Shown here: positions 8,271 to 16,046 of the stretch, one piece after another
Position numbering within the stretch: position 1 is the stretch's first letter
Layout of the letters: every line of letters starts with the position of its first letter
Origin: Pantoea wallisii
Lineage (GTDB): Bacteria > Pseudomonadota > Gammaproteobacteria > Enterobacterales > Enterobacteriaceae
Direction of reading: 5' to 3'
Assembly: GCF_002095485.1 (NCBI RefSeq)
Contig: NZ_MLFS01000008.1
Coordinates: 1 to 64,000 of the forward strand
Length of the DNA: 64,000 nt
Notes under the pieces: generated by a model
Told to the model about the DNA's origin: nothing
Seen by the model: only the letters and a program-made list of their open reading frames with translations
The model's database searches: none
Made by a program: the position numbers and the translations under genes

Positions 8271-8539
8271 TCGGCAAGTCTCGAATCGATGCTCCTCAGA
8301 ACATTGTCGATAATTGAAGTCCTTACCTGCACGGTATGGACCTGAAGCTTTTCTCTGAGCTTATAATCATTTAGCAGTCGCGCGAACTCGAACTCAATCT
8401 CGTCGTTCAAATGTTCGAACGACACCAGCCAATATTTATCGTCTTCATCAAGCTTCCAGTGGGCAATAGAACTCATCCAATAGAGGCTGTTTCGAAGCAC
8501 CCATTCAGAATACATTGTTTTTAATATGTTTTTTTGCAT
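8267..8539 (-). CDS. hxsD: His-Xaa-Ser system protein HxsD
   Basis: 90-aa protein with the family hallmark LLNDYxLRE (ARLLNDYKLRE). Its size and position as first gene, overlapping hxsB by ATGA, match HxsD. There is no cysteine, signal peptide or membrane segment. The start at 8539 is the first ATG, with GGGTGG about 10 nt upstream. Its role is unknown; an adaptor or recognition protein for the maturases is plausible. Confidence 0.92.
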   Translation of the reverse strand: MQKNILKTMYSEWVLRNSLYWMSSIAHWKLDEDDKYWLVSFEHLNDEIEFEFARLLNDYKLREKLQVHTVQVRTSIIDNVLRSIDSRLAE

Positions 8540-9091
8540 AACATTACCACCCAGAAAGTATCAAAGTAGAAATACAATAGTTTTAATTACCTTTCAAAGA
8601 ATGTAGCTAACCGCGAAAAAAATTATCAAAAACGGCAACAATCCATAAGCTGCTGTTTTAAAATGATTTTATTATGGCAGGATACAGAATATTCTTATTT
8701 CGCAATAATAATCATCGCGTATTGGAATGTAAATTTGTTTTGTGGATTTTTATGATACTTACCAAAGTGTTTACATTAATTTATAATTTGATTAAATTTC
8801 GAGCATCAAAGCTCATCAGCTAACTTATTGATTTAAAATCTAATAATGGATAATCGATCAACTGTCTGAAAAACCAGCGGAAGAGGTATGTTCAATATGT
8901 TAACAGTCACTTCATGATTGGGTGATCATTGAGAAAGGTGAAAGCCCTTGATTTAAATAATGAATTTAATGAAGGCTCACAAGATATCTAAAATATCCCG
9001 TGTTAGCTTTATCACTTCATATAAATTTTTGCTATCACACGGAGTAGATCACCTTACTGGTGCAATTCGATTCAGTCGCCACGAAACGATG
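8540..9091. other. AT-rich gene-free stretch at the island's right side
   Basis: About 550 bp between hxsD and the AraC gene. It is strongly AT-rich until about 9050, where composition jumps to the GC-rich pattern of the following genes. This is the likely right boundary of the island. I see no RNA gene, and no direct repeat of the window's left end that would define an attachment site. Confidence 0.5.
8569..8597 (-). promoter_or_regulatory. Putative promoter of the hxsDBCA operon
   Basis: On the minus strand TTGAAA (8597-8592) and TATTTC (8574-8569) are 17 bp apart and lie just upstream of hxsD. The -10 match is weak. Confidence 0.3.
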
Positions 9092-9955
9092 TCAGCACTG
9101 CCGCCATACCGAAGGCGCAACGCCGTGCTGCTGGCGAAAGCGGTTACTGAAGTGGCTGGAGGAGTGAAAACCGCAGCGCAGTGCGATCTCGGTGACGGGC
9201 AAGGTGCTGAATTTAAGCAGTTGCTGTGCGGTCTCCATGCGGCGACGCATGACATATTGATGCGGCGCTTCGCCCATGCTGCTACGAAACATCCGCGCAA
9301 AGTGGTATTCGCTCAGCGCCGCCTCGGCTGCCAGCTGCGCCAGGGTGAGCGGCTGGTCCAGCTGCGCATCAATGTATGCCACTATCCGGCGCAGCACTGC
9401 CGGGGCCAGACCGCCGCGCACCTGCGGAGCCTGCCACTGCACATCGCTGTAACGCTGAAGCAAATGCGTCATCAGCAGCGTTGAGGCGCTGCTCAGCATC
9501 AGCTGATTTGCCGGCTGCTGCCAGTCAGCGCTGAGCAGAAAATGGCGATACAGCTGCGTAATGCGATCGTCATCCGCAAAGATCTTCTCATGCAGCGTGA
9601 GCTGTGCCGGGCTGCGATCCCACACCTGCTCGCCGAGGTGGCGCAGATGGGCATCCGTGCAGTAGAGATGAACAAAGGAGAGATCGGCGCGCAAATCCCA
9701 GGTGGATTCGGTGCCCGATGGCATCAGGCAGAAGCGATCCGGCGCGCCGCCGTTACGCCAGCCGTGCGGCGTTTTGTGCCAGGTGTCGTAACCATCCGCC
9801 GTATAGAGGCTCAGCGTGTGGTGATCGCTCAGGTTGGTAACCCGATCGCCACTGTTGAACCACGCCGCCAGTTTGATACCGCTCGACAACTGTACGCTGT
9901 CACGTAGCTGTGCTTTGTGGCGTTGCAGTAGAGTGAAGGTTTGGTATTCAGGCAT
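9092..9955 (-). CDS. AraC family transcriptional regulator
   Basis: 287 aa. The N-terminal ~170 residues form a sensing/dimerisation domain with no clear ligand motif. The C-terminal ~100 residues hold two helix-turn-helix units (PLTLAQLAAEAALSEYHFARMF and PVTEIALRCGFHSSSHFSNRFR), the classic AraC signature. It is divergent from the EamA exporter gene 180 bp away, so it probably controls that gene. The effector is unknown. Confidence 0.9.
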   Translation of the reverse strand: MPEYQTFTLLQRHKAQLRDSVQLSSGIKLAAWFNSGDRVTNLSDHHTLSLYTADGYDTWHKTPHGWRNGGAPDRFCLMPSGTESTWDLRADLSFVHLYCTDAHLRHLGEQVWDRSPAQLTLHEKIFADDDRITQLYRHFLLSADWQQPANQLMLSSASTLLMTHLLQRYSDVQWQAPQVRGGLAPAVLRRIVAYIDAQLDQPLTLAQLAAEAALSEYHFARMFRSSMGEAPHQYVMRRRMETAQQLLKFSTLPVTEIALRCGFHSSSHFSNRFRQQHGVAPSVWRQC

Positions 9956-10133
9956 GAGGCGGCATCGCAGTAACCAGATGAGCCTACAGTTTACGCATCC
10001 TCACGGACAGAGAACAGGCCAGTGCCGGACATCCGCGGAAAAAGCGCAAGATTTTGCAAGTCGCGCGCAAACCTGTGCAAGCGGCGCTGCCCGCTGCCGG
10101 TCACACTGTTCGCCTGTTTTTGCCGGAGAGCGC

Positions 10134-11036
10134 ATGATGAATCTGATGTTATACCTCGCCGTGGTGCTGATTTGGGGCACCACCTGGATTGCTATTTTTT
10201 TACAGCAGGAAGCCGCTGCTACGCCGGTCTATGTCGCGGTGTTCTGGCGCTTCCTGCTGGCGTCAGTGGTGATGCTGGTAATATTGAAACTGTTCAAACG
10301 GTTACGTTCACTCGATAGACGCGATCACCTGTTTTGCATGGCGCAGGGCTGCTGCGTCTTCGGCTTCAATTTTGTCTGCTTTTATCATGCGGCCGCGCTA
10401 ATCAGCACCGGACTGGAGTCGGTCATTTTTTCCATGGCGGTACTGTATAACGCGCTGAACAGCTGGATCTTCTTCCGTCAGCGCCCCTCAGCGCGCCTGC
10501 TGCCCGCCGCCGTGCTCGGCCTTGGCGGCATTGTGGCGCTGTTCTGGCATGATATTCAGGCGGCGCACCCGGCACCGCAGCTGCTGTGGGGCGTGGGCTT
10601 GAGCGCACTGGGCACGCTGGGCTTCTCATTCGGCAACATGATCTCAACGCGTCATCAGCGGCGGCAGCGTGATGTGCTTACTACCAATAGTTACGCCATG
10701 CTGTATGGGGCAATAGTGATGCTAATGATGGCGCTGCTGCAGGGCGATGCGCTGGCCCCGGCGCTCAATCTGCAGTGGCTGGGCGCCATGAGCTATCTGG
10801 CCCTGTTTGGTTCGGTATTAGGTTTTGGTGCGTACTTTACGCTGGTGGGACGTATCGGAGCCAGCCAGGCAGCGTACAGCACATTGCTGTTCCCGCTGGT
10901 GGCGCTAACGCTCTCGACGCTGTACGAAGGATATCAGTGGCACAATAATGCGATTGTGGGATTGGTAATGATCCTGGCAGGCAATATGGTGATGTTTGTT
11001 CGCTGGCCGGCGAATCGCAAGGTGCGTCTGGCCTAG
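10134..11036 (+). CDS. EamA/DMT family transporter
   Basis: 300-aa inner membrane protein with about ten membrane segments in two EamA repeats (first: LMLYLAVVLIWGTTWIAIF; second around residues 150-280). The ATG at 10134, immediately followed by a second ATG, is chosen because GGAGAG lies just upstream. The open frame reaches back to 9834, but that extension is hydrophilic and unlike the family. It probably exports a metabolite or drug. The divergent AraC gene is its likely regulator. Confidence 0.88.
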   Translation: MMNLMLYLAVVLIWGTTWIAIFLQQEAAATPVYVAVFWRFLLASVVMLVILKLFKRLRSLDRRDHLFCMAQGCCVFGFNFVCFYHAAALISTGLESVIFSMAVLYNALNSWIFFRQRPSARLLPAAVLGLGGIVALFWHDIQAAHPAPQLLWGVGLSALGTLGFSFGNMISTRHQRRQRDVLTTNSYAMLYGAIVMLMMALLQGDALAPALNLQWLGAMSYLALFGSVLGFGAYFTLVGRIGASQAAYSTLLFPLVALTLSTLYEGYQWHNNAIVGLVMILAGNMVMFVRWPANRKVRLA

Positions 11037-11039
11037 CAA

Positions 11040-11060
11040 GAGCGGGCATTGCGCCCGCTC
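11040..11060. terminator. Hairpin after the EamA transporter gene
   Basis: GAGCGGGC-ATTGC-GCCCGCTC, an 8-bp perfect stem between two convergent genes. There is no long T-run. Confidence 0.55.
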
Positions 11061-11070
11061 CCTTGCTCCT

Positions 11071-11310
11071 CTAGCGCCAGCCGCCGACACCGATATTGAG
11101 CTGGTGAGGTTTATTTATGGCTTTTCTGGCAATCCAGTAAAGCAGAACGCGGTCATCATCTCTGTCGCGATCGGCCATAGCCAAAAGTTTTAGCGACAGC
11201 GTGGACTTGTTCACAGGCTGATGTTCATCGCTTAACTCGATCACCGCCTGACCGATGATGCAGCAGACTTCATTCTCGCTGGTCGCGGATTCATATGCTC
11301 GGTCTTTCAT
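11071..11310 (-). CDS. YmgB/AriR-like small biofilm/acid-response protein
   Basis: 79 aa, mostly helical. The segment CCIIGQAVIELSDEHQPVNKSTLSLKLLA aligns by eye with the VLGQAV...VNNKNIILSLI region of E. coli YmgB/AriR, the family defined by that small protein. A strong RBS (AGGAGGAA) precedes the ATG at 11310. Family members are stress- or biofilm-linked dimers, often in the Rcs/YcgEF circuit. The assignment rests on a short match. Confidence 0.6.
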   Translation of the reverse strand: MKDRAYESATSENEVCCIIGQAVIELSDEHQPVNKSTLSLKLLAMADRDRDDDRVLLYWIARKAINKPHQLNIGVGGWR

Positions 11311-11464
11311 ATTTCCTCCTGTTGAATGAGTCTTAAGCCTGGCAAAGATGCGGGATTCTGCAGCGAAAAGGCCGCCTGAAAAACAGATTGTTACATACGC
11401 TCATCTGCAGCAACGTCGTGCCATGTATTGACATCACCGTTTCGCTTATCCGGCCGGCGGGCAA

Positions 11465-11495
11465 TGCCATTCATACCCGTTTCGCTGCATTTCAT
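11465..11495 (+). promoter_or_regulatory. YpdB-type response regulator site upstream of yhjX
   Basis: Two direct half-sites, TGCCATTCAT (11465-11474) and TGCATTTCAT (11486-11495), separated by exactly 11 bp. This fits the GGCATTTCAT-N11-GGCATTTCAT arrangement I recall for the E. coli YpdB target at yhjX. It lies about 100 bp ahead of the yhjX start, and the cognate ypdA-ypdB genes are in this window. Confidence 0.75.
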
Positions 11496-11592
11496 TCCCA
11501 GCTATTGACCCTTCATGCCATCGCGCACCCCCTGCGCGTGCGAGGTGTTTATTATCGCTGCAGATTCCGTATTCCCGGATGGGAGATAAAAA

Positions 11593-12810
11593 ATGACCAC
11601 TGCTACGACTCCGCAACACCAGCGTACCCGCATGCTTACCCTCACTGGCACCATCATCACCCAGTTTGCCCTGGGCTCAGTTTACACATGGAGTTTATTC
11701 AACGGCCAGCTGGCGCAAAAGCTTGATGCACCCGTTAGCCAGGTCGCCTTCTCTTTTGGTCTGCTAAGCCTGGGTCTGGCGATAGCCTCTTCGCTGGCGG
11801 GTAAATTGCAGGAGCGCTTTGGCGTGCGTAACGTTACCATTGGCGCAGGCCTGTTAATGGCGGTAGGTTTCTGGCTCACCGCGCATGCGGACAATCTGAT
11901 GATGCTCTATCTCAGCGCGGGCATTCTGGTTGGCCTTGCGGATGGGGCTGGCTATCTGCTGACGCTCTCAAACTGCGTGAAGTGGTTCCCCGAGCGTAAA
12001 GGGCTGATCTCTGCCTGTTCGATTGGCGCTTATGGTCTTGGCAGTCTTGGCTTTAAGTTTATCTGCGGAGCGTTGCTCAGCACGCAGGGGCTGGAAAACA
12101 CCTTCATGATCTGGGGCGTGCTGGCGATGAGTATGATCATCATCGGGGCGCTGATGATGCGTGATGCGCCAGTGCAAACTTCGCAGGGCAATGCGCAGCG
12201 CGCCGTGCAGGATTACACGCTGGCGCAATCGGTGCGTTTGCCACAGTACTGGATGCTGGCGCTGATGTTCCTCACCGCCTGCATGAGTGGTCTGTACGTT
12301 ATTGGAGTAGCCAAAGATATTGGTGAGGGGATGGTGCGCCTGAGCACACAAACCGCAGCCAATGCCGTAACCGTTATTGCTATCGCCAACCTTAGCGGCC
12401 GTCTGATCCTGGGCGTACTCTCCGATAAAATGGCACGTATCCGCGTAATTTCGCTGGCGCAGCTTATTTCGCTGCTGGGGATGAGTATCCTGCTGTTCAC
12501 CCACATGAACGAGACGACCTTCTTCCTGTCGCTGGCCTGCGTAGCGTTCAGCTTTGGTGGCACCATCACCGTGTTCCCTTCCCTTATCAGCGACTTCTTT
12601 GGCTTAAATAATCTCACGAAAAACTATGGTCTGATCTACCTGGGCTTCGGTATCGGCAGCGTACTGGGTTCACTGGTTGCGTCGCTGTTCGGCGGCTTTA
12701 CCGTGACCTTCAGCCTGATCATGACGCTGCTGGTGATCTCCTTTGTGCTGTCACTCAGCATCCGTCTGCCAAATCGTCAAAATGTTCCTCAATCTCTGCT
12801 GCATAATTAA
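11593..12810 (+). CDS. yhjX: YhjX-like MFS transporter (pyruvate-responsive)
   Basis: 405-aa, 12-segment major facilitator of the oxalate/formate antiporter-like group. The early QFALGSVYTWSLFNG and LSNCVKWFPERKG motifs are nearly those of E. coli YhjX. The ATG at 11593 has GGGAG upstream. In E. coli yhjX is the main target of the YpdA/YpdB pyruvate-sensing pair, and the promoter here keeps that site. A role in pyruvate or carboxylate movement is likely. A terminator-like hairpin follows. Confidence 0.92.
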   Translation: MTTATTPQHQRTRMLTLTGTIITQFALGSVYTWSLFNGQLAQKLDAPVSQVAFSFGLLSLGLAIASSLAGKLQERFGVRNVTIGAGLLMAVGFWLTAHADNLMMLYLSAGILVGLADGAGYLLTLSNCVKWFPERKGLISACSIGAYGLGSLGFKFICGALLSTQGLENTFMIWGVLAMSMIIIGALMMRDAPVQTSQGNAQRAVQDYTLAQSVRLPQYWMLALMFLTACMSGLYVIGVAKDIGEGMVRLSTQTAANAVTVIAIANLSGRLILGVLSDKMARIRVISLAQLISLLGMSILLFTHMNETTFFLSLACVAFSFGGTITVFPSLISDFFGLNNLTKNYGLIYLGFGIGSVLGSLVASLFGGFTVTFSLIMTLLVISFVLSLSIRLPNRQNVPQSLLHN

Positions 12811-12817
12811 TGCGCCA

Positions 12818-12848
12818 GCGTGCCGCGTCAGTACGGCACGCATTTTCT
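12818..12848 (+). terminator. Terminator of yhjX
   Basis: GCGTGCCG (12818-12825) pairs with CGGCACGC (12834-12841), followed by ATTTTCT. Confidence 0.7.
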
Positions 12849-13091
12849 CTTCTTAATCGCCGCTATTATTCTCTGATGAGAACGACTATTATTTAAACTT
12901 GCCTTTCGGAGTAATCGGGTTATTATTACTGCGCATTCAGTTTATTCCGATTGGTTTACTCCCCGCTTTTTAATTTTTAGCTTTAAATTGACACATCCGG
13001 AAATAGTTGCAGAAATAACTCTACATTCGCTGCATCTTCACTCCACTTTTCCTGGTTAATCTGACTGCATTGGAAAAGAGGAGGACTCTCC

Positions 13092-13238
13092 ATGAAGAAG
13101 TTAATAAAGGTGGCATCAGTTGTCGCCATTATGACGATGCTAAGCGGTTGTATTATCGATCGTGGACACGGTGGCGGTTGGGGACATGGACACGACCGCG
13201 GCTGGCATCACGGACATGGCGGATGGCATCACCGCTAA
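13092..13238 (+). CDS. Small His/Gly-rich lipoprotein (48 aa)
   Basis: A short gene with a strong AGGAGGA RBS. The product starts MKKLIKVASVVAIMTMLSGC: a signal peptide ending in a lipobox (LSGC), so the mature protein starts at a lipidated Cys. The remaining 28 residues are mostly His, Gly, Trp and Arg (HGHD, HHGHGGWHHR), suggesting metal binding. It is followed by a bidirectional terminator. I know no named homologue. An overlapping longer frame (13070-13264) is a shadow. Confidence 0.75.
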   Translation: MKKLIKVASVVAIMTMLSGCIIDRGHGGGWGHGHDRGWHHGHGGWHHR

Positions 13239-13277
13239 TCGGGCAAAGCACACACAGCACATAATAAAAAAAGAGAA

Positions 13278-13308
13278 AGGGCGGGAAATTATCCCGCCCT
13301 ATTTTTTA
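13278..13308. terminator. Bidirectional terminator between two lipoprotein genes
   Basis: AGGGCGGGA/TCCCGCCCT stem with an ATTTTTT tail on the + side and an A-run on the other side, between convergent genes. Confidence 0.85.
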
Positions 13309-13587
13309 ACTCTTTACTGCGTAATTACACTGATACCAGGCTTTCTTTAATCCGGGCAGGTGGCTATCTTCCACCGGCAGTGATTCCACTTTATCAAATC
13401 CGCGCTCGCTACAGTAATTTGCCAGATCGAGCTCCAGCGCATCTTTATTTAACGTGTGCGGATCGTAACGGTACTGCACGGTATTTGAGCTATGGTCTTC
13501 ATCAACACGCTCAAATCCCCCTGGTTTACTGACGCTGCAACCGGCCAGCATAAAAAGCGCCATCGCGCTAATAACGATTTTTTTCAT
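13306..13587 (-). CDS. Small lipoprotein, function unknown
   Basis: 93 aa with a clear lipoprotein signal (MKKIVISAMALFMLAGC; lipobox LAGC). The mature part is hydrophilic, with two Cys (NYC and YQCNY) that could form a disulfide in the periplasm. No recognised domain. The ATG at 13587 follows AGGACACCCT. The 250 bp between it and the next gene hold no ORF I support. Confidence 0.8.
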   Translation of the reverse strand: MKKIVISAMALFMLAGCSVSKPGGFERVDEDHSSNTVQYRYDPHTLNKDALELDLANYCSERGFDKVESLPVEDSHLPGLKKAWYQCNYAVKS

Positions 13588-13819
13588 TAGGGTGTCCTCA
13601 TCAGGCGTAGCACTTTACGAGCCAGCGCCGGGCGCTTCTATAGGAAAAAGCGCGAAATGTCTTATAAAGCTAAAGCTTTTGCCAATCAAATCAATAAAAC
13701 TAAACGGTTTTTCTTATCACAGAGAGCATGAGAGTATGCCTTCAGACAATACGAAGTCTGCACCACACCAGGTGATACACATAATAGACATATCTAAAGT
13801 GACCTTTATGCCCGTGCTG

Positions 13820-13841
13820 AGCGGGCTTTTTTTTGCCCGCT
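13820..13841 (-). terminator. Hairpin overlapping the stop of the 267-aa membrane protein gene
   Basis: AGCGGGC-T8-GCCCGCT. It overlaps the stop codon at 13840-13842 and could end the leftward usp-membrane protein transcript. Confidence 0.4.
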
Positions 13842-14643
13842 ATCCGGTCAGGCTGACCATCTTACGCAAAAGATTGGCGGCGTGTTTGTCAGGCAATGCC
13901 AGAATGCCGCTATAGAGATCAATCGACATCGCGCACATCGCACTGCGATCCACCGCCGTATCCGCCGGCATATTCAGCTGCTGCAGCTTATCGCCCCACT
14001 TGCTATACAGCGTTTCCACAACGTGTTGAAGATCGCGCTGCGCCATCGCCTGATCGACCGGCAGCTCCGGGCCTGTGCTGGCCTGCAACAGCTGTTCCAG
14101 CGCCTGACCGTCCTGTTGATTCAGCTCCGGCGAGAGCACCTGCTGCAGATTGACGCCACCGCTGACCTGGGGATAGAGAAAACGGAAACAGCGCTGCGGG
14201 TCCTGCTGCTGCAGCGCCTGCATCTCCTGTACCGACACGCGAATATAGTGGATGACGGCTTCGTCGCTGGCGTGCGTCATGCGCTGATTCACCAAATCCA
14301 TCAACCAGCCGCGCATATCGCCCAGCGCCTGATCGGCTGGTACACCTTCGCCCAATTTATGCAGCAGTTCACGGTTGAGCAGCTGCCACAGCGCAGGCTC
14401 CTGCATCTTAAGCACGCGATAACCCGGCGCCTGGCTCAGTTGTGAGGTCACCTCTGCCGCCAGCGCCTCACGCTGCTGGCGCGGGTGCAGCCAGCTGAAC
14501 CACAGCAAGTTTGCCAGAACCAGCGGCAACAGGAATAGAATCACGCCCTGCCAGGCGCGCAGCGCAGTGGTGCGCACCAGAAGTGTGATAAGGATGGCCA
14601 GCACGACAAATGCGGCCAGCGTAAGCGGAAAAAGCGAAAGCAT
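13840..14643 (-). CDS. Inner membrane protein of unknown function
   Basis: 267 aa. Two N-terminal membrane helices (LSLFPLTLAAFVVLAILITLLV and WQGVILFLLPLVLANLLWF) are followed by a ~210-residue helical Gln/Leu-rich domain, probably periplasmic or cytoplasmic, with two Cys. I do not recognise the family. It lies 9 bp after the universal stress protein gene on the same strand, so they are probably cotranscribed. Confidence 0.75.
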   Translation of the reverse strand: MLSLFPLTLAAFVVLAILITLLVRTTALRAWQGVILFLLPLVLANLLWFSWLHPRQQREALAAEVTSQLSQAPGYRVLKMQEPALWQLLNRELLHKLGEGVPADQALGDMRGWLMDLVNQRMTHASDEAVIHYIRVSVQEMQALQQQDPQRCFRFLYPQVSGGVNLQQVLSPELNQQDGQALEQLLQASTGPELPVDQAMAQRDLQHVVETLYSKWGDKLQQLNMPADTAVDRSAMCAMSIDLYSGILALPDKHAANLLRKMVSLTG

Positions 14644-14652
14644 GGTGCGGGA

Positions 14653-15105
14653 TCAATCCTTGCGAACGTCAATCAAAACCGGGCAGTGAGCACGCTCAAT
14701 TACTGCAGCGCTTACTGACCCTTTCAGCAGGCGGTTAAACGGCGAGAGCGGACGGCGTCCCATAATAATCATGCTGGCATGCAGGGCCGCAGCTTGCGCC
14801 ACAATCGTCTCTGCCGCTTCACCAGCCACAATCAGCCCTTTCGCGTCAATGCCGGCACGTAATAACGGTGCCAGCGCATGGCGCACGACCCGTTCTGCGG
14901 TGTTTTGCTCATCTTTTGCCACCAGAAAATCATCCGGATCTTCACCGGCATCAATCTCCATGGGCTGATTGCAGGAGGAGTACGCCGGGTCAATACAACA
15001 CAGCACCCTGACCTGCGCCTGTTGCGCCAGCGCCTGCTCGATAGTTAAGGCGATCACTTTCTCTGCCACCGGCGAATTATCAATGGCCATCAGCAAGGTT
15101 TTCAT
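14653..15105 (-). CDS. Universal stress protein family (UspA-like)
   Basis: 150-aa single-domain Usp protein: N-terminal MKTLLMAIDNS strand-loop and a C-terminal nucleotide-binding loop GRRPLSPFNRLLKGSVS. The usual G-x2-G-x9-G-S/T pattern is altered because the second Gly is Pro, so ATP binding may be modified. It is the middle gene of a leftward cluster: IclR (7 bp upstream), usp, membrane protein (9 bp downstream). Confidence 0.9.
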   Translation of the reverse strand: MKTLLMAIDNSPVAEKVIALTIEQALAQQAQVRVLCCIDPAYSSCNQPMEIDAGEDPDDFLVAKDEQNTAERVVRHALAPLLRAGIDAKGLIVAGEAAETIVAQAAALHASMIIMGRRPLSPFNRLLKGSVSAAVIERAHCPVLIDVRKD

Positions 15106-15112
15106 CAGTTGG

Positions 15113-15898
15113 TTATCCCTCCACAGCAGTTATTTTGCCAATTTCGCGAATCAGCGCCTCTTTGCACTGCATGATTGCCTCGCGGTAGCGCGTCTCATGT
15201 TTAGGGAAGCGTGCGGAGGGCACCAGCAGCGTAATGCAGAAGCGTCCAAAGAGCGTATCAATCGCCACCGCCATCGTGGTGATGCCCTCCAGCGTTTCAC
15301 CCCGATCGATCGCCAGTCCACTGGCGCGCACTTCAGCGATCAGCGCCAGCAGCTGCGGCAACGTTTTCACCGTTTTATCGGTCAGCTCTTTATACGCTTC
15401 ACCTACCAGCAGCCGTACATCTTCGTCGCTCTCCATCGCCAGCAGAGCGCGACCACCGGAGGTGCTGTAGAGCGGCAGATTGAGGCCGATACGCGGCACA
15501 ACGCGCAGCTCACGCGTAGCCACCACATAGTGGACGATGGCCAGCTGCGTGCCGCTGGCGCGCGCCAGCGAGACCGTTTCATTGATATCCGCCGAGAGTT
15601 GTTCAAGGAAGGGCCGTACAATCTCAACCACATCGCTGTGCACGCTGGAGATCAGCTTAAGCAGCGCCGGCCCCAGGCGCAAACCGCCTGCTCCGCTGCT
15701 GCGTACCAGCTGCGCGCTGTCCAGCGCTGCTACAATGCGTTGTACCGTTGAGCGCGGCAGATCAACCACCTGCGCGATCTCACCGAGACTCATGCCGCCC
15801 GGGTGTTCGCCAAGGGCATTTAAAATTTTTGCCGCACGCGCAATGACCTGAATGCCACCCGCTTTTTCATCCTCACGGCTTGAGGGAGTATCCACCAT
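15113..15898 (-). CDS. IclR family transcriptional regulator
   Basis: 261 aa from the ATG at 15898, which has AAGGA upstream; the open frame to 16015 runs over the operator repeats. The N-terminal winged helix-turn-helix (GGIQVIARAAKILNAL...LPRSTVQRIVAAL) is followed by an IclR effector domain. It is divergent from an EmrB/EmrA-type efflux pair, with two nearly identical 20-bp boxes between, so it very likely represses the pump and perhaps itself. The ligand is unknown. Confidence 0.92.
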   Translation of the reverse strand: MVDTPSSREDEKAGGIQVIARAAKILNALGEHPGGMSLGEIAQVVDLPRSTVQRIVAALDSAQLVRSSGAGGLRLGPALLKLISSVHSDVVEIVRPFLEQLSADINETVSLARASGTQLAIVHYVVATRELRVVPRIGLNLPLYSTSGGRALLAMESDEDVRLLVGEAYKELTDKTVKTLPQLLALIAEVRASGLAIDRGETLEGITTMAVAIDTLFGRFCITLLVPSARFPKHETRYREAIMQCKEALIREIGKITAVEG

Positions 15899-15954
15899 GA
15901 TGCGTTCCTTTTTGGCCTGCCCTACTTTAGCGCGAATGATCGCACTTTTACACC

Positions 15955-16019
15955 CTGTATCACATTGCAATACATCATATCGGGATGTAAGATGCGAACC
16001 TGTATCACATCGCAATACA
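15955..16019. promoter_or_regulatory. Tandem operator boxes between iclR-like gene and pump
   Basis: CTGTATCACATTGCAATACA (15955-15974) and the same 20-mer with one T-to-C change (16000-16019). Each box has TGTAT/ATACA arms, i.e. partial dyad symmetry. Repeat spacing is 45 bp. They are probable IclR-protein binding sites. Confidence 0.65.
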
Positions 16020-16046
16020 CTGCATCAATATAACGAGACACCTGCT

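Noticed and set aside
8960-9484. 174-aa + strand ORF crossing the island boundary
   Set aside because: Most of it is antisense to the AraC gene. No RBS or recognisable product.
13070-13264. Longer frame overlapping the small His-rich gene
   Set aside because: Its product has no signal or domain. The 48-aa frame has both a strong RBS and a lipobox.
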